Part shown: in pieces, positions 32,958-41,279 of the stretch
Position numbering within the stretch: the stretch's first letter is position 1
How the letters are laid out: each line of letters begins with the position of its first letter
Source: Chthonomonas sp. UBA2387
Lineage (GTDB): Bacteria > Armatimonadota > Fimbriimonadia > Fimbriimonadales > Fimbriimonadaceae
Assembly: GCA_002343445.1 (NCBI GenBank)
Contig: DDSP01000018.1
Span: forward strand, 22,873-77,920
Direction: 5' to 3'
Length of the DNA stretch: 55,048 nucleotides
Program-made: the position numbers and the translations under genes
The notes under the pieces: model-generated
What the model was told of the DNA's origin: nothing
The model's database searches: none
What the model saw: only the letters and a program-made list of their open reading frames with translations

Positions 32958-34247
32958 CTAACTTTGTGGACTGAACGAAACACTCGAGTAGTTCTTCTTC
33001 CCGTCGGACACCCGCTTGGGTTCGCCTCCGGTTCGCGAAACGGTGTAGATCGAACGCGCCCCGTCGCGCATCAAGAACACGATCGTGTTTCCATCGGGAT
33101 GCCACGAGGGCGACGACACCGGACCTTGGAGCAAGCCCGTGCCCGACGAACCAGACGCCTCGGCCAGATCCATCAGGATCAGCCCGCCCGGAGCGAACAG
33201 ACCGTTCTCGTCGGTCCGGCCCAAAACCGCAGCGATTCGAGTGCCATCGGGCGAGACGGCTGGCTCGCGAAAGATCGTTTGGTCGTCTGGAGTGGCGGCC
33301 ATCACCACCATGCCAGGAGCCGACGGTGAAAAACGATTGGGCGTCTTGGTGGGGTCGTCGGGGTCCACGAATCCGACGACGTTTCGGAACGGACGCACGA
33401 CCTCGCCCTTCTCGTTGACGAACGCTTCCGGGGGGTTGGACGCGTCGGGAAAGTCGAACCCGTGAACGCTGAAGACGATGGCCCCCGTTGTGGGGCTGAC
33501 ATCGAAGTCCACGCGCTCCCCGGCGATGACGGCGTGCGGCAGGGAGTAATAGCCCACCTGCTCGGGTGTGGCGTCCTCGGGGATGACCTGGCTCTGGACG
33601 ATGAGCACCTGCCCACCCTCGGCGCGCTGCATGACGGCGGCGATCCATCGGCGGTCCTTGCCCCACTTGGCGGCCTTGAACGATTGGCCGAACCGCTCGT
33701 ACAGTTGGTCGAACTGACCGACCGAGCCGCCATCCTCGCTTCTGCCGACTTCGCGGCCCATGGGTGGCAGCAGTTGGCGTGTGCTTCCCTCTTTCGGGTC
33801 GAACATCAACACCCGTCCGCCCGCTGTGATCAAGCCCAGGTCCTCGCTTCCGGTCAATGCCGTTGTGCCGAAGAAGGGGGTCCCTTTGCTTCGCGAATCA
33901 AGCGTTCGGCGGCGGACTTCGTCGCGAGACAGGTTCCAGCGGTAGATGTGGAACGTCTCGTCCTCGCGGTCGGCCACAAAGAACACGCGGTCTCCGGCCT
34001 TGTTCCACACGGCATCGCGCTCCTGGAACTTGGGCTGATAGCCCGGGGACCGGCGTTCGTTGCCGTCGGAGTCGAACACCACGGCTTGCGATCCCTCATC
34101 GGTCTCTTCGACGGCGACGATCCAACCGGGGGTCGCGACCGTACCGGGGTCGAAGTCGCTGACCTTTTGGATCATGTTGTAGCCGATGAACAGCGCGCCG
34201 AAGAGGACGACGGCGATCGCGGAGCGGATGGCGAGTTTCTTGTTCAT
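32958..34247 (-). CDS. Membrane-anchored TolB-like beta-propeller protein
   Basis: A 429-residue protein. One N-terminal membrane helix (AIAVVLFGALFIGYNMI, about 10-26) is followed by WD40/PD40-like propeller repeats: DAVWNKAGDRVFFVADRE, AVSPDGTRIAAVLG and SPSWHPDGNTIVFLMRDGA. Such propellers resemble TolB and probably bind a protein or peptide in the periplasm. The ATG overlaps the fmt stop (ATGA at 34244-34247), so it is the third gene of a def-fmt operon, although the link to N-formylmethionine handling is not obvious. Confidence 0.85.
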   Translation of the reverse strand: MNKKLAIRSAIAVVLFGALFIGYNMIQKVSDFDPGTVATPGWIVAVEETDEGSQAVVFDSDGNERRSPGYQPKFQERDAVWNKAGDRVFFVADREDETFHIYRWNLSRDEVRRRTLDSRSKGTPFFGTTALTGSEDLGLITAGGRVLMFDPKEGSTRQLLPPMGREVGRSEDGGSVGQFDQLYERFGQSFKAAKWGKDRRWIAAVMQRAEGGQVLIVQSQVIPEDATPEQVGYYSLPHAVIAGERVDFDVSPTTGAIVFSVHGFDFPDASNPPEAFVNEKGEVVRPFRNVVGFVDPDDPTKTPNRFSPSAPGMVVMAATPDDQTIFREPAVSPDGTRIAAVLGRTDENGLFAPGGLILMDLAEASGSSGTGLLQGPVSSPSWHPDGNTIVFLMRDGARSIYTVSRTGGEPKRVSDGKKNYSSVSFSPQS

Positions 34248-35173
34248 GCGGTGCGCTCTTGTGGAACCAGAGTCATACCCTGCGTCAGGCGTGCTCCGTT
34301 GGCGAAATCCCTTCCAGACATGCGCTTTTTGCCCTCCGGTTGCACGGTTCGCAGCTCCAGGGCCCCGCAAGCGCACGCGAGAAGAGGAACCGGATCGAAG
34401 GCGAGCAAGGTTCCCGGCTCGCCGCTCGCGGGGTTCAAACGAGCTTCGGAAAGACGGACGTGACCGACCACGGTCTCCAAGAACGCACCCGGACTCGGCG
34501 TGAACGCGCGGAACCGATCGTACTCGCGCCGGGCTTCGGAGGCGACCACGATTCTGGCCTCCTCCTTGGCGATCTTCGGGGCGTACGTGGCCTGTTCGTG
34601 GTCTTGCGGAAGGCGTGGATAGTCTCCGACGACGATGCGCGGCATCCAGGCTTCGGCGAGGTCGGCGGCCAATTCGGCCAAGCGAACGAAGAGTTCGCCC
34701 GCCGTCTCGTCGGGGCCGATGGGCGTGGCGACGGTCGCAATCGCGTCTCCGGTGTCCATGCCCTTGTCCATCTGCATCAACGTGACGCCCGTCTCGGATT
34801 CGCCCTCGAAGATGGCGCGTTGGATCGGCGCCGCGCCACGGTACTTGGGGAGCAAGGACCCGTGCAGGTTGATTCCGCCCCGTTTGGCCGCGCCGAGCAG
34901 CCGCTCCGGCATGATCTGGCCGTAAGCCGCAACCACCAGCGCATCGGCACCCAATACGGCGATACGCTCGATGAAGCCCGGCTCGCGGCAACGCTCGGGG
35001 GTCTCGCAAGGCAGGCCCAGTTCGGCGGCGGCAGCCTTGACCGGCGAGGGATGGAGTTGCATCTTGCGCCCCGAGGGACGATCGGGTTGAGCCACAACCA
35101 GCGCGACGTGGGGAGCCAGTCGGCGCAGGGCCGATACCGCGAATTCGGCCGTCCCGAAGAAGACCAGTTTCAT
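34244..35173 (-). CDS. fmt: Methionyl-tRNA formyltransferase
   Basis: A 309-residue enzyme that formylates initiator Met-tRNA with 10-formyl-tetrahydrofolate. The folate/catalytic motif is INLHGSLLPKYRGAAPI (about 103-119). The segments VVVAAYGQIMPE and GVTLMQMDKGMDTG and the C-terminal domain are present. The start overlaps the def stop (ATGA at 35170-35173), the usual def-fmt pairing in bacteria. Confidence 0.96.
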   Translation of the reverse strand: MKLVFFGTAEFAVSALRRLAPHVALVVAQPDRPSGRKMQLHPSPVKAAAAELGLPCETPERCREPGFIERIAVLGADALVVAAYGQIMPERLLGAAKRGGINLHGSLLPKYRGAAPIQRAIFEGESETGVTLMQMDKGMDTGDAIATVATPIGPDETAGELFVRLAELAADLAEAWMPRIVVGDYPRLPQDHEQATYAPKIAKEEARIVVASEARREYDRFRAFTPSPGAFLETVVGHVRLSEARLNPASGEPGTLLAFDPVPLLACACGALELRTVQPEGKKRMSGRDFANGARLTQGMTLVPQERTA

Positions 35174-35700
35174 TCGTCGTCTTCGCCGTTGGGGTCTTGC
35201 CAGAACAGCGTTGCGGGATCCACTTTGTCGATGAACAGGATTCCGTCGAGGTGGTCCACCTCGTGCTGGATGACTCGTGCGGGGAGCCCTTCCATCTCGT
35301 ATTCGACGGGGCGCCCGTTGCGGTCGTAGGCGCGCACCACCACGCGCTTGGCCCGCTTGACGTCGCCGTAGAGGCCCGGGATGGAAAGGCAGCCCTCCTG
35401 GCCGATCTGCTCGCCGGTGGCTTCAACGATCTCGGGGTTGATGAGCGGGATCGCCTTCGACCCGCCCGGCGCGATGATGACGATGCGCTCGAGGACGCCG
35501 ATTTGAGGGGCGGCGAGCCCTTGGCCGTTGGCGGCCTTCATGATGCGCACCATGTCGTTGATCAGGTGCTGGTGCCGCTTCGCGACCTTGGTCACCGGCT
35601 TGGCCGCCTGCCGGAGGACGGGGTCCGGCACTTTGTAGACCGGCCGCTCCGCATCGCGGACGTACAGCGGCTTGTACTCTTCAGGCACAACGACGTCCAT
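35170..35700 (-). CDS. def: Peptide deformylase
   Basis: A 176-residue metal-dependent enzyme that removes the formyl group from nascent peptides. Motif 1 is GLAAPQIG (residues 61-68), motif 2 is EGCLS (102-106, metal ligand Cys104), and motif 3 is HEVDH (146-150). The N-terminal 20 residues extend beyond the usual start at the conserved VYKVPDPVLR, but ATG 35700 is supported by TAATCT ending 6 nt upstream. It heads the def-fmt operon. Confidence 0.96.
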   Translation of the reverse strand: MDVVVPEEYKPLYVRDAERPVYKVPDPVLRQAAKPVTKVAKRHQHLINDMVRIMKAANGQGLAAPQIGVLERIVIIAPGGSKAIPLINPEIVEATGEQIGQEGCLSIPGLYGDVKRAKRVVVRAYDRNGRPVEYEMEGLPARVIQHEVDHLDGILFIDKVDPATLFWQDPNGEDDE

Positions 35701-35706
35701 TCGGGG

Positions 35707-35712
35707 AGATTA
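35707..35712 (-). promoter_or_regulatory. Putative leaderless -10 box of def
   Basis: TAATCT on the minus strand, ending exactly 6 nt before ATG 35700. It contains the stop codon of the upstream NYN gene, so chance is more likely here than at the sites that avoid a stop codon. Confidence 0.35.
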
Positions 35713-36384
35713 TGGCAGAGCGTCTGGTTCCGACCCTGGCTCCCTGCCTGCCGCGCCGGGCGGCATGTACTGACTCGGCCGTCGGATGACCGAGCCGTCG
35801 GGGCGGCTCAGGGCCTCGGGCAGAAGACACCCTTGAAGCATATGGAGACTGAGCCCCTGCTTCTCAACCAAGAACCCCTCCGAGGCCAGTCCAAGAATCT
35901 CCTTGCAGTGTTTCCGTGTCTTGACGTGGACGTTGACGACTCTAAGGCCCGGCCTGGCCTGAAGGGCGAGCCGCACCGCTCCTGTGAGATCGGAGTCCGT
36001 GGTGAACACGTATGCTGCGTCAATCAGCCCGGCGACCACATCGTGCACCAGGTGCGCTCCCAAGTTGACGTCGGTCTCCTTCTCCTCCTTTGCGAGGTAG
36101 ACCCCACGGCAGAGTTTGCACTTGCGTTGGGTGCTCTTGAACCGGCCCATGACGACGCTCACTCCTTCCAACTCCAGCGCTGAGACATACGCCATATGCC
36201 GGGAGTCCTGATCGGGGTCGGCGCCACGAAGTGCCGTGAAGAACTTGGTCAAGACGGGCTGTTCGATTCGAACGATGCGCGATGCGACCGCTTTGTAGGA
36301 GAGCCACTTGAGATGGTTCTGGCCACTCTCACAGATGGCCCCGTACATGTTGAACCCGTCTATGTACAACCCGGCACGCTTCAT
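35710..36384 (-). CDS. NYN-domain (PIN-like) putative ribonuclease
   Basis: A 224-residue protein of the NYN/LabA-like PIN superfamily. Acidic active-site candidates are Asp9 in YIDGFN, Asp in KEKETDVNLG (about 105) and TTDSDL (about 129-134). A CKLC motif (about 89-92) may bind zinc. PIN-like NYN proteins usually cleave or process RNA. The Pro-rich C-terminal 35 residues appear disordered. It has a promoter of its own and a two-hairpin leader, unlike its neighbours, and several rarer codons (for example ATA) near the start. A transferred or tightly regulated gene is plausible but not shown. Confidence 0.82.
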   Translation of the reverse strand: MKRAGLYIDGFNMYGAICESGQNHLKWLSYKAVASRIVRIEQPVLTKFFTALRGADPDQDSRHMAYVSALELEGVSVVMGRFKSTQRKCKLCRGVYLAKEEKETDVNLGAHLVHDVVAGLIDAAYVFTTDSDLTGAVRLALQARPGLRVVNVHVKTRKHCKEILGLASEGFLVEKQGLSLHMLQGCLLPEALSRPDGSVIRRPSQYMPPGAAGREPGSEPDALP

Positions 36385-36480
36385 AAAGCAAATCCCGCGG
36401 GAACTTGCCCGCGGGGGGGCTCACACGTTACCGCGTGAGTGGGGTTGCCCATAGTATACAGGCTCTACAGCAAACGTCAA
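36385..36480 (-). promoter_or_regulatory. Sigma70 promoter and two-hairpin leader of the NYN gene
   Basis: On the minus strand TTGACG (36480-36475), a 16-nt spacer and TATACT (36458-36453) form a strong promoter with a start near 36446. The 60-nt leader folds into CTCACGCG-gtaa-CGTGTGAG (GNRA loop) and then CCCGCGGG-caagtt-CCCGCGGG. The only ribosome-site-like GGGA lies in the second hairpin's 3' arm, so translation may be controlled. Confidence 0.65.
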
Positions 36481-36507
36481 CCCTCCGGACGTCGTTCGAA
36501 CCAAAAA

Positions 36508-37047
36508 CTACCGCGAAGCGACCGTCTTTGCAGGCGCGTCGTTCAGGCCAGCGGCGTCCAGAACCTCCAACAACGTGGAGTTCGGGTGCGAGCCGCGCAG
36601 CTTGGCCACCACGTTGCCTTCTCGATCGATGATCACCGCCGATGGATAGCTGACGACATCGAAGAACGTGTGGCCCTCGCCGTTGTGGTCGAGATAGAAC
36701 GGCAAATCGTACGGCTGGTCCTCCACGAACGCCTTGACCTTCGCGGGGTCCTCGTTGCTGATCATCATCACCTCGAGGCCCTGATCGCGATGCGAGCGGT
36801 ACAACTCGTCCAACGCCGGCATCCCGCCGACGCAGTAGGTGCACCACGTCGCCCAGAACTCGACGAGCACCACCTTGCCTTTGAGCGTGGACAGGCTCTT
36901 GCGCTCGCCGTCCATGCCCGTCACTTCGAAAATGGGGGCCTTGGTGCGCGGCGCGGTGCGCAGCGTCTCAACCGGATCTTCTGCCTTGCATCCAGCCAGC
37001 ACAGCAAGCACGGGCAAGAGGAGGCACCAGCGCATCAGTCGGCTCAT
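36508..37047 (-). CDS. TlpA/ResA-like thioredoxin-fold lipoprotein
   Basis: A 179-residue periplasm-facing lipoprotein. The lipobox is LAGC (Cys20). The thioredoxin fold has active site WCTYC (Cys69, Cys72), the cis-proline segment VSYPSAVIID, and the WxxWC motif FWATWC typical of TlpA/ResA. It probably reduces disulfides in the envelope, for example in cytochrome c maturation, although no cyt c genes are present. TACAAT (complement of 37056-37061) ends 8 nt before the start. Confidence 0.9.
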   Translation of the reverse strand: MSRLMRWCLLLPVLAVLAGCKAEDPVETLRTAPRTKAPIFEVTGMDGERKSLSTLKGKVVLVEFWATWCTYCVGGMPALDELYRSHRDQGLEVMMISNEDPAKVKAFVEDQPYDLPFYLDHNGEGHTFFDVVSYPSAVIIDREGNVVAKLRGSHPNSTLLEVLDAAGLNDAPAKTVASR

Positions 37048-37055
37048 GACCCGAG

Positions 37056-37061
37056 ATTGTA
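37056..37061 (-). promoter_or_regulatory. Putative short-leader -10 box of the TlpA-like gene
   Basis: TACAAT on the minus strand, ending 8 nt before ATG 37047. It does not overlap the stop of the upstream coaD gene. Confidence 0.4.
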
Positions 37062-37086
37062 GCCCACCGAACCCGCAGGGCCTCCG

Positions 37087-37575
37087 TCATCCTCTGCGCC
37101 GAGCAACGGCGCGAGCGAAGATCGGGACCACCTCGGGAGGCAGGAGCGGCTCGAAGTCCCCGCCATGCAACGCCACTTCGCGCGCCATGCTGCTGCTCAC
37201 ATAGCTGTGCTCCCAGTGGGTCATCAGGAACACCGTCTCGATGTCGGGGCGCATCCTGCGGTTGAGCATGGACATCTGGAACTCGTACTCGAAGTCCGCC
37301 GTCGCCCGAAGGCCGCGGACGACCGTCGTCGCGCCGACCGAGGAGGCGTAATCCACCAGCAACCCCTCGAAGGCGTCTGCCCGAACGTTCCTCATCGGGG
37401 AGCAACACGCCTCGATGGCCTCGATCCGCTCCTCGACCGTCATCAGCGGGGCCTTGTTGCGGTTGATGCCGACGGCCACGATCACTTCGTCGAACAGCCG
37501 GGCCGCACGCTGCACAATGTCAAGGTGACCCAACGTGGGAGGATCGAAGGAGCCGGGATAGACCGCGAGCCGCAT
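37087..37575 (-). CDS. coaD: Phosphopantetheine adenylyltransferase
   Basis: A 162-residue enzyme for the fourth step of coenzyme A synthesis. It has the nucleotidyltransferase motif PGSFDPPTLGH (about 7-17, with the TxGH site), VVRGLRATADFEYE (about 84-97) and the C-terminal SSSMARE (about 124-130) that closes the ATP site. The start is ATG 37575 (MRLAVYPGSFD), which matches the conserved family N terminus; ATG 37587 adds four residues. Together with coaE at 27157-27708, two CoA-synthesis steps are encoded here. It is divergent from the kinase gene. Confidence 0.95.
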   Translation of the reverse strand: MRLAVYPGSFDPPTLGHLDIVQRAARLFDEVIVAVGINRNKAPLMTVEERIEAIEACCSPMRNVRADAFEGLLVDYASSVGATTVVRGLRATADFEYEFQMSMLNRRMRPDIETVFLMTHWEHSYVSSSMAREVALHGGDFEPLLPPEVVPIFARAVARRRG

Positions 37576-37628
37576 AGGCTCAAGCATAGACCACGGCGAA
37601 ACATCGTATAACGTAGGGAGTCCATCGC

Positions 37629-39329
37629 ATGAGCGGAAGTCTGCCGACCACCCTTGGGAAGTACCAAATCATCCGGGAAATCGCACGCTCGAACGACATC
37701 GTCTACGAAGCGTACGACCCCGCCATGAATCGGCGCGTGGCGGTCAAGGAACTCGCGGTGCCCTCGGGCTCGACCCAGCAGAGCAAAGAGGAGCGGGTCA
37801 AGCGGTTCATGCGCGAGGCCAAGGCCGCAGGGTCGCTGAGCCACCCCAACATCGTCACCATCTTCGAGGTCGGCGAGGACGCCGGACGCTACTTCTTGGC
37901 GATGGAGTACCTCGACGGCAAGACCCTGCGCAACGAGCTCGACGCCAGCGGCTTCCTGCCCGCCGCCAAGGCCGTGGATGTGGCCGTCGAAGTGCTGAGC
38001 GCACTGGAGTTCTCGCACCGCAATGGCGTGGTCCATCGCGACGTCAAGCCGGAGAACGTTCAACTGCTCACCGATGGGCGCGTCAAACTCACGGACTTCG
38101 GCATCGCTCGGCTGGTCTTCGAGCCCAACATCACGATGGACGGCCAGGTGTTCGGCACCCCGAGCTACATGTCGCCCGAGCAGGTCGTCGGCAAGGAGAT
38201 CGACGTCCGCAGCGACGTGTTCAGTTTGGGGACGATCCTTTACGAAATGTTGAGCGGGCAGAAGCCGTTCAAGGGCGACAACGTGGTGGCGATCTCCTAC
38301 GCCATCACGCACAAGGACCCGGACCCTCTCCCCCAAGTGCCCCACGCGATCTGGCAGGTGGTGCGCCGCGCGCTCGAGAAGTCGCCTGCCCAGCGGTTCG
38401 ATTCGGCCAAGCAGATGTCCGACGCGCTGAAGGCGGCCATCACGTCGCCCGAGCCCTCGCCGCCCCCGTTCCAGCCAACCGCAGCGTTCACGCCGCCGAT
38501 GCAGAACGTGCCGCCGGTGATTCACGGACAGGCGCCCCCAATGGCCGGCTCGTACCAACAAGGGTTCAAGCCGCCACCGGGAAGCAACCCGTTCAACTTC
38601 GGAGGCCGGGGCGGACCGCAGCCGTCCCCCTTCATCCCACCCGCCGCAGCGCGCAAACCGATGCTGACGCCCGACCAAGCGTTCTTTGCGCGCAAGGCCG
38701 GGACGATCGTGCTGGCCGTGGTCGCCCTGTTCGTGTTGCTGTTCGTGGGTCTGAACCGGTTGGCCGATTCGATGGGCCGATACACCGACAGCCAGAGCGA
38801 CCAACGCCTCCTGAGCGACCTTCGAGGCGCCGCCGGCATGGCCGTGAACGACAAGATCGCCGAATACGAACTCAAGATCGGGCGCATGTCGTCGGCTTAC
38901 TACCGCGAACAGGCGCGAGGCGATTTGGCCGTGCTCTACGAGGAGCGGGGCAAGGAACTGGTCGCGCGGGGGATGCTCGACGAGGCGTATGCCGCCTTCT
39001 CGACGGCCAGGGACCTGGACCCGACCCACGCCGCCTACGCCACCGATCTGGCCAGCCTTTTCGAGCTTCTGGCCAAACGAGAGTCCGATCTCGGGTCGCG
39101 GGTCGGGCGATACGAACAGGCGTGCAACGCTTGGCTCGAGGCCGCCAAGCTCGACCGGGGCGAGCAAAGGCGCGACTACGAAGACGCCGCCGGGCTCGTC
39201 CTGATGCAAGCGGCACGGGAACTCCGGCAAGCCGGAAGGGCCAACGACGCGCAGCGACTCGTCAACCGAGCCTACGACATCTCGCCTCCCCAAGGCCGCA
39301 CGCGGCGGGCCATCGGACAATGGCGATGA
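37629..39329 (+). CDS. Transmembrane Ser/Thr protein kinase with TPR-like extracellular region
   Basis: A 566-residue Hanks-type kinase. The catalytic domain spans about 12-270, with Lys40 in VAVKEL, HRDVKPEN (137-144, base Asp138), DFG (156-158) and GTPSYMSPEQ. Where most kinases have GxGxxG, this one has IARSNDIVYEAY (18-29), so the glycine loop lacks all its glycines. A Pro-rich linker (275-345) leads to one membrane helix (about 358-376), then a helical, TPR-like outer region. GGGAG lies 8 nt before the ATG. The ECF sigma factor gene follows 43 bp later, so phosphorylation of the sigma or its partner is possible. Confidence 0.9.
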   Translation: MSGSLPTTLGKYQIIREIARSNDIVYEAYDPAMNRRVAVKELAVPSGSTQQSKEERVKRFMREAKAAGSLSHPNIVTIFEVGEDAGRYFLAMEYLDGKTLRNELDASGFLPAAKAVDVAVEVLSALEFSHRNGVVHRDVKPENVQLLTDGRVKLTDFGIARLVFEPNITMDGQVFGTPSYMSPEQVVGKEIDVRSDVFSLGTILYEMLSGQKPFKGDNVVAISYAITHKDPDPLPQVPHAIWQVVRRALEKSPAQRFDSAKQMSDALKAAITSPEPSPPPFQPTAAFTPPMQNVPPVIHGQAPPMAGSYQQGFKPPPGSNPFNFGGRGGPQPSPFIPPAAARKPMLTPDQAFFARKAGTIVLAVVALFVLLFVGLNRLADSMGRYTDSQSDQRLLSDLRGAAGMAVNDKIAEYELKIGRMSSAYYREQARGDLAVLYEERGKELVARGMLDEAYAAFSTARDLDPTHAAYATDLASLFELLAKRESDLGSRVGRYEQACNAWLEAAKLDRGEQRRDYEDAAGLVLMQAARELRQAGRANDAQRLVNRAYDISPPQGRTRRAIGQWR

Positions 39330-39372
39330 CGAGGGTCGCCAGCCTTGAACTTGGGGCCCCGGTTCTGGCACC

Positions 39373-39993
39373 ATGTCCCCCGTGACCGAAAGTCCCGACG
39401 GGGCGTCTGACAATGCGATGACGGCCGCTGTCGCCGAGGGAGTCGCGCGTACCCCGTTCGACGAGGACATTGTCCTGGTCGAACAATTCTTGGCAGGCGA
39501 CCAAGCCGCCTTTGCCACGCTGTACTCCAAGTACTACGACAAGGTGTTCTCGATTGCGCGCGGCGTGCTGCTCGACATCGACGATGCAAGCGACGCCGTC
39601 CAAGAGGTCTTCACGCTGGTGTTTCGGCACTTGGGCCGGTTCGATCGGCGTTCTCGCTTCAGCACGTGGCTGTTCCGCATCGCGGTCAACCGCAGCATCC
39701 AGTACGCGCGCAAGTTCAAACACCGCTCCAAGAACGTCGAACTCCACGAGGCCATCGCCGAGACGCACGAAGAGCGGGTGGAAATCCCCGACCAGCGCAT
39801 CCAGTCCGCCCTGCAGAAGCTCAAGCCCGGCGACCGTGCCCTGATCACGCTCTTCTACTGGGAAGAACTCAGCCTCAACGAAATCGCGGACAGCCTGGGC
39901 TGCGGCGTCAACGCGGCCAAGACCCGCCTTTACCGCGCCCGCGAGCGGTTCCGGGAGGCCTACGAAAGCGTGGGAGGCAGCGCCGATGAATAG
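39373..39993 (+). CDS. ECF-type RNA polymerase sigma factor
   Basis: A 206-residue sigma70-family factor with regions 2 and 4 only. Region 2 (about 35-115) includes DDASDAVQEVFTLVFRHL and the -10-reading FSTWLFRIAVNRSIQYAR. Region 4 (about 143-195) has the helix-turn-helix LSLNEIADSLGCGVNAAKTRLYRAR. A 30-residue N-terminal extension is unusual. The overlap of its 3' end with the next gene by 8 bp indicates that the two are made together, the normal arrangement for an ECF sigma and its regulator. Confidence 0.93.
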   Translation: MSPVTESPDGASDNAMTAAVAEGVARTPFDEDIVLVEQFLAGDQAAFATLYSKYYDKVFSIARGVLLDIDDASDAVQEVFTLVFRHLGRFDRRSRFSTWLFRIAVNRSIQYARKFKHRSKNVELHEAIAETHEERVEIPDQRIQSALQKLKPGDRALITLFYWEELSLNEIADSLGCGVNAAKTRLYRARERFREAYESVGGSADE

Positions 39994-40828
39994 CCGCAAA
40001 GGCCATGCGCCGCCCCCACACATCTCCAGCTTGATGTGGGTCATTGCCGAAAGCCAAGACCGTCAGGGTCTCGCCGAATTCGTGGCCAAGCACCCCGAGT
40101 TCGCGGAGGAGATGAACAAGCGGTTCGCCATGGTCTCGGGCTTGCGCGGTTCCCGGCCCGGCCATATCCGACAGACCCACGTGCCCCCGTTCAAGCGGCG
40201 ACCCGTCGAGCAACCCTCGGCGCCGCGCTGGGTTTGGGCCGCGGCTTTTGTGGGACTGTGCGCGTTGGGCTACGCGTCCTACGAACTTGCCCGGACTTAC
40301 GCCGGCCCGCCGCCGACCAAACCGGTCGCCGAGGTGCGTACTCCCGCTGCGGGGGGCCAAGGGTTTGAGAACGTGACGCCGCCTCAACCAACGCTCTCCG
40401 GTTCCCAGAACCCCGGCGGTTCCCCACCCTACGATTCGGCCCGACCCGGCGGGCAAGACAACTTGAAGTCGGTGGAGCTCACCGATGTGGACCTCCGTAC
40501 CGCGCTGCAAGCGATCGCGGCGCAGACGGGCTATCAGATCGAGCTGGCCCCCGGCTTCCCCGAAAAGCACTTGGCTCGTGTTTCGTACACGCAACTCACG
40601 GGAGTGGAGATGCTGCGCGATATGGGCGCACGGCTGGGGTTCACGGTGTTCGAGCAGGAACGCAACCGGTTGCTTCTGGTGCCAGCGGTGGACCCTGCGG
40701 CTCCCACGGGCAGGCCATTGGGCGACGTGCAGGAGTCGAGTGCAGGCCCGCACGAAGGGCCGGCAGACCAAGGCTCCCGCGCCAAGACCCCCAACGACCC
40801 CACCAACGACACCCGCGACGGCGAGTAG
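39986..40828 (+). CDS. Putative transmembrane anti-sigma factor with STN-like domain
   Basis: A 280-residue protein overlapping the sigma gene by 8 bp. The N-terminal 80 residues are cytosolic and helical (QGLAEFVAKHPEFAEEMNKR) and should hold the sigma. They lack the HxxxCxxC zinc motif of ZAS anti-sigmas. One membrane helix is at about 81-103, followed by a Pro/Gly linker. A secretin/TonB N-terminal (STN)-like domain at about 160-233 has VELTDVDLRTALQAIAAQTG and LTGVEMLRDMGARLGFTV. The last 45 residues are disordered. STN domains normally sit on secretins or on TonB receptors that signal to FecR; here the domain is on the sigma-coupled protein itself. The anti-sigma role is inferred from the overlap. 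Confidence 0.75.
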   Translation: MNSRKGHAPPPHISSLMWVIAESQDRQGLAEFVAKHPEFAEEMNKRFAMVSGLRGSRPGHIRQTHVPPFKRRPVEQPSAPRWVWAAAFVGLCALGYASYELARTYAGPPPTKPVAEVRTPAAGGQGFENVTPPQPTLSGSQNPGGSPPYDSARPGGQDNLKSVELTDVDLRTALQAIAAQTGYQIELAPGFPEKHLARVSYTQLTGVEMLRDMGARLGFTVFEQERNRLLLVPAVDPAAPTGRPLGDVQESSAGPHEGPADQGSRAKTPNDPTNDTRDGE

Positions 40829-40879
40829 CATTTGGCACCTGCAGGCTAGGCTTGTCGTGTCTCGCCCGCAGGCGCCCGT

Positions 40880-41275
40880 TCAGGCCAGCTTGCGCCGCAG
40901 CGTGAACGCTGCGACGCCAAGCAGGACCAGTGCCCCACCCGAGGCGAGACGAACATAGTTCGAGACGGCCTCGACCGACTTCAGCTGAAGGGGATACACG
41001 CCGTTGCTCTGCATGTAATCGTCGTCGGCCAATCGCGCGCCGTCGTCTCCCGTCCCTTCGAGGAAGGCCTTCGGGTCGGCGATGATCATCTTCTCGGGCG
41101 GGCCGATGAGAGTGCCCACCTCGCCCGTCAGTTCGGCCATGGCCTCGTCGTGCGGCTTCACCCGCTGCACCAGTTCGGCCTTGGAAGCGTAGTAGGCCGG
41201 ACCCGCGAAGCCAAGCCCGAGGGCCAGCGCGGCGAGCGCGGCCAGCCCCACAACGGCGCGGTAGAGGTTCTTCAT
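40880..41275 (-). CDS. Small membrane protein of unknown function
   Basis: A 131-residue protein with a signal-like or membrane helix (about 6-28) and a second helix near the C terminus (ALVLLGVAAFTLRRKL), with about 75 extracytoplasmic residues between them. No family is recognised. Its ATG is 4 bp after the stop of the YceI gene, so the two are probably co-transcribed. Confidence 0.65.
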   Translation of the reverse strand: MKNLYRAVVGLAALAALALGLGFAGPAYYASKAELVQRVKPHDEAMAELTGEVGTLIGPPEKMIIADPKAFLEGTGDDGARLADDDYMQSNGVYPLQLKSVEAVSNYVRLASGGALVLLGVAAFTLRRKLA

Positions 41276-41279
41276 CGCC

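Noticed and set aside
37607..37612. TATAAC as the -10 of the kinase gene
   Set aside because: A start site 7 nt downstream would fall within or after the GGGAG ribosome site, and no -35 element is present.
37482..39530. A 682-codon open frame on the minus strand
   Set aside because: It is antisense to the kinase, which has all catalytic motifs on the plus strand.
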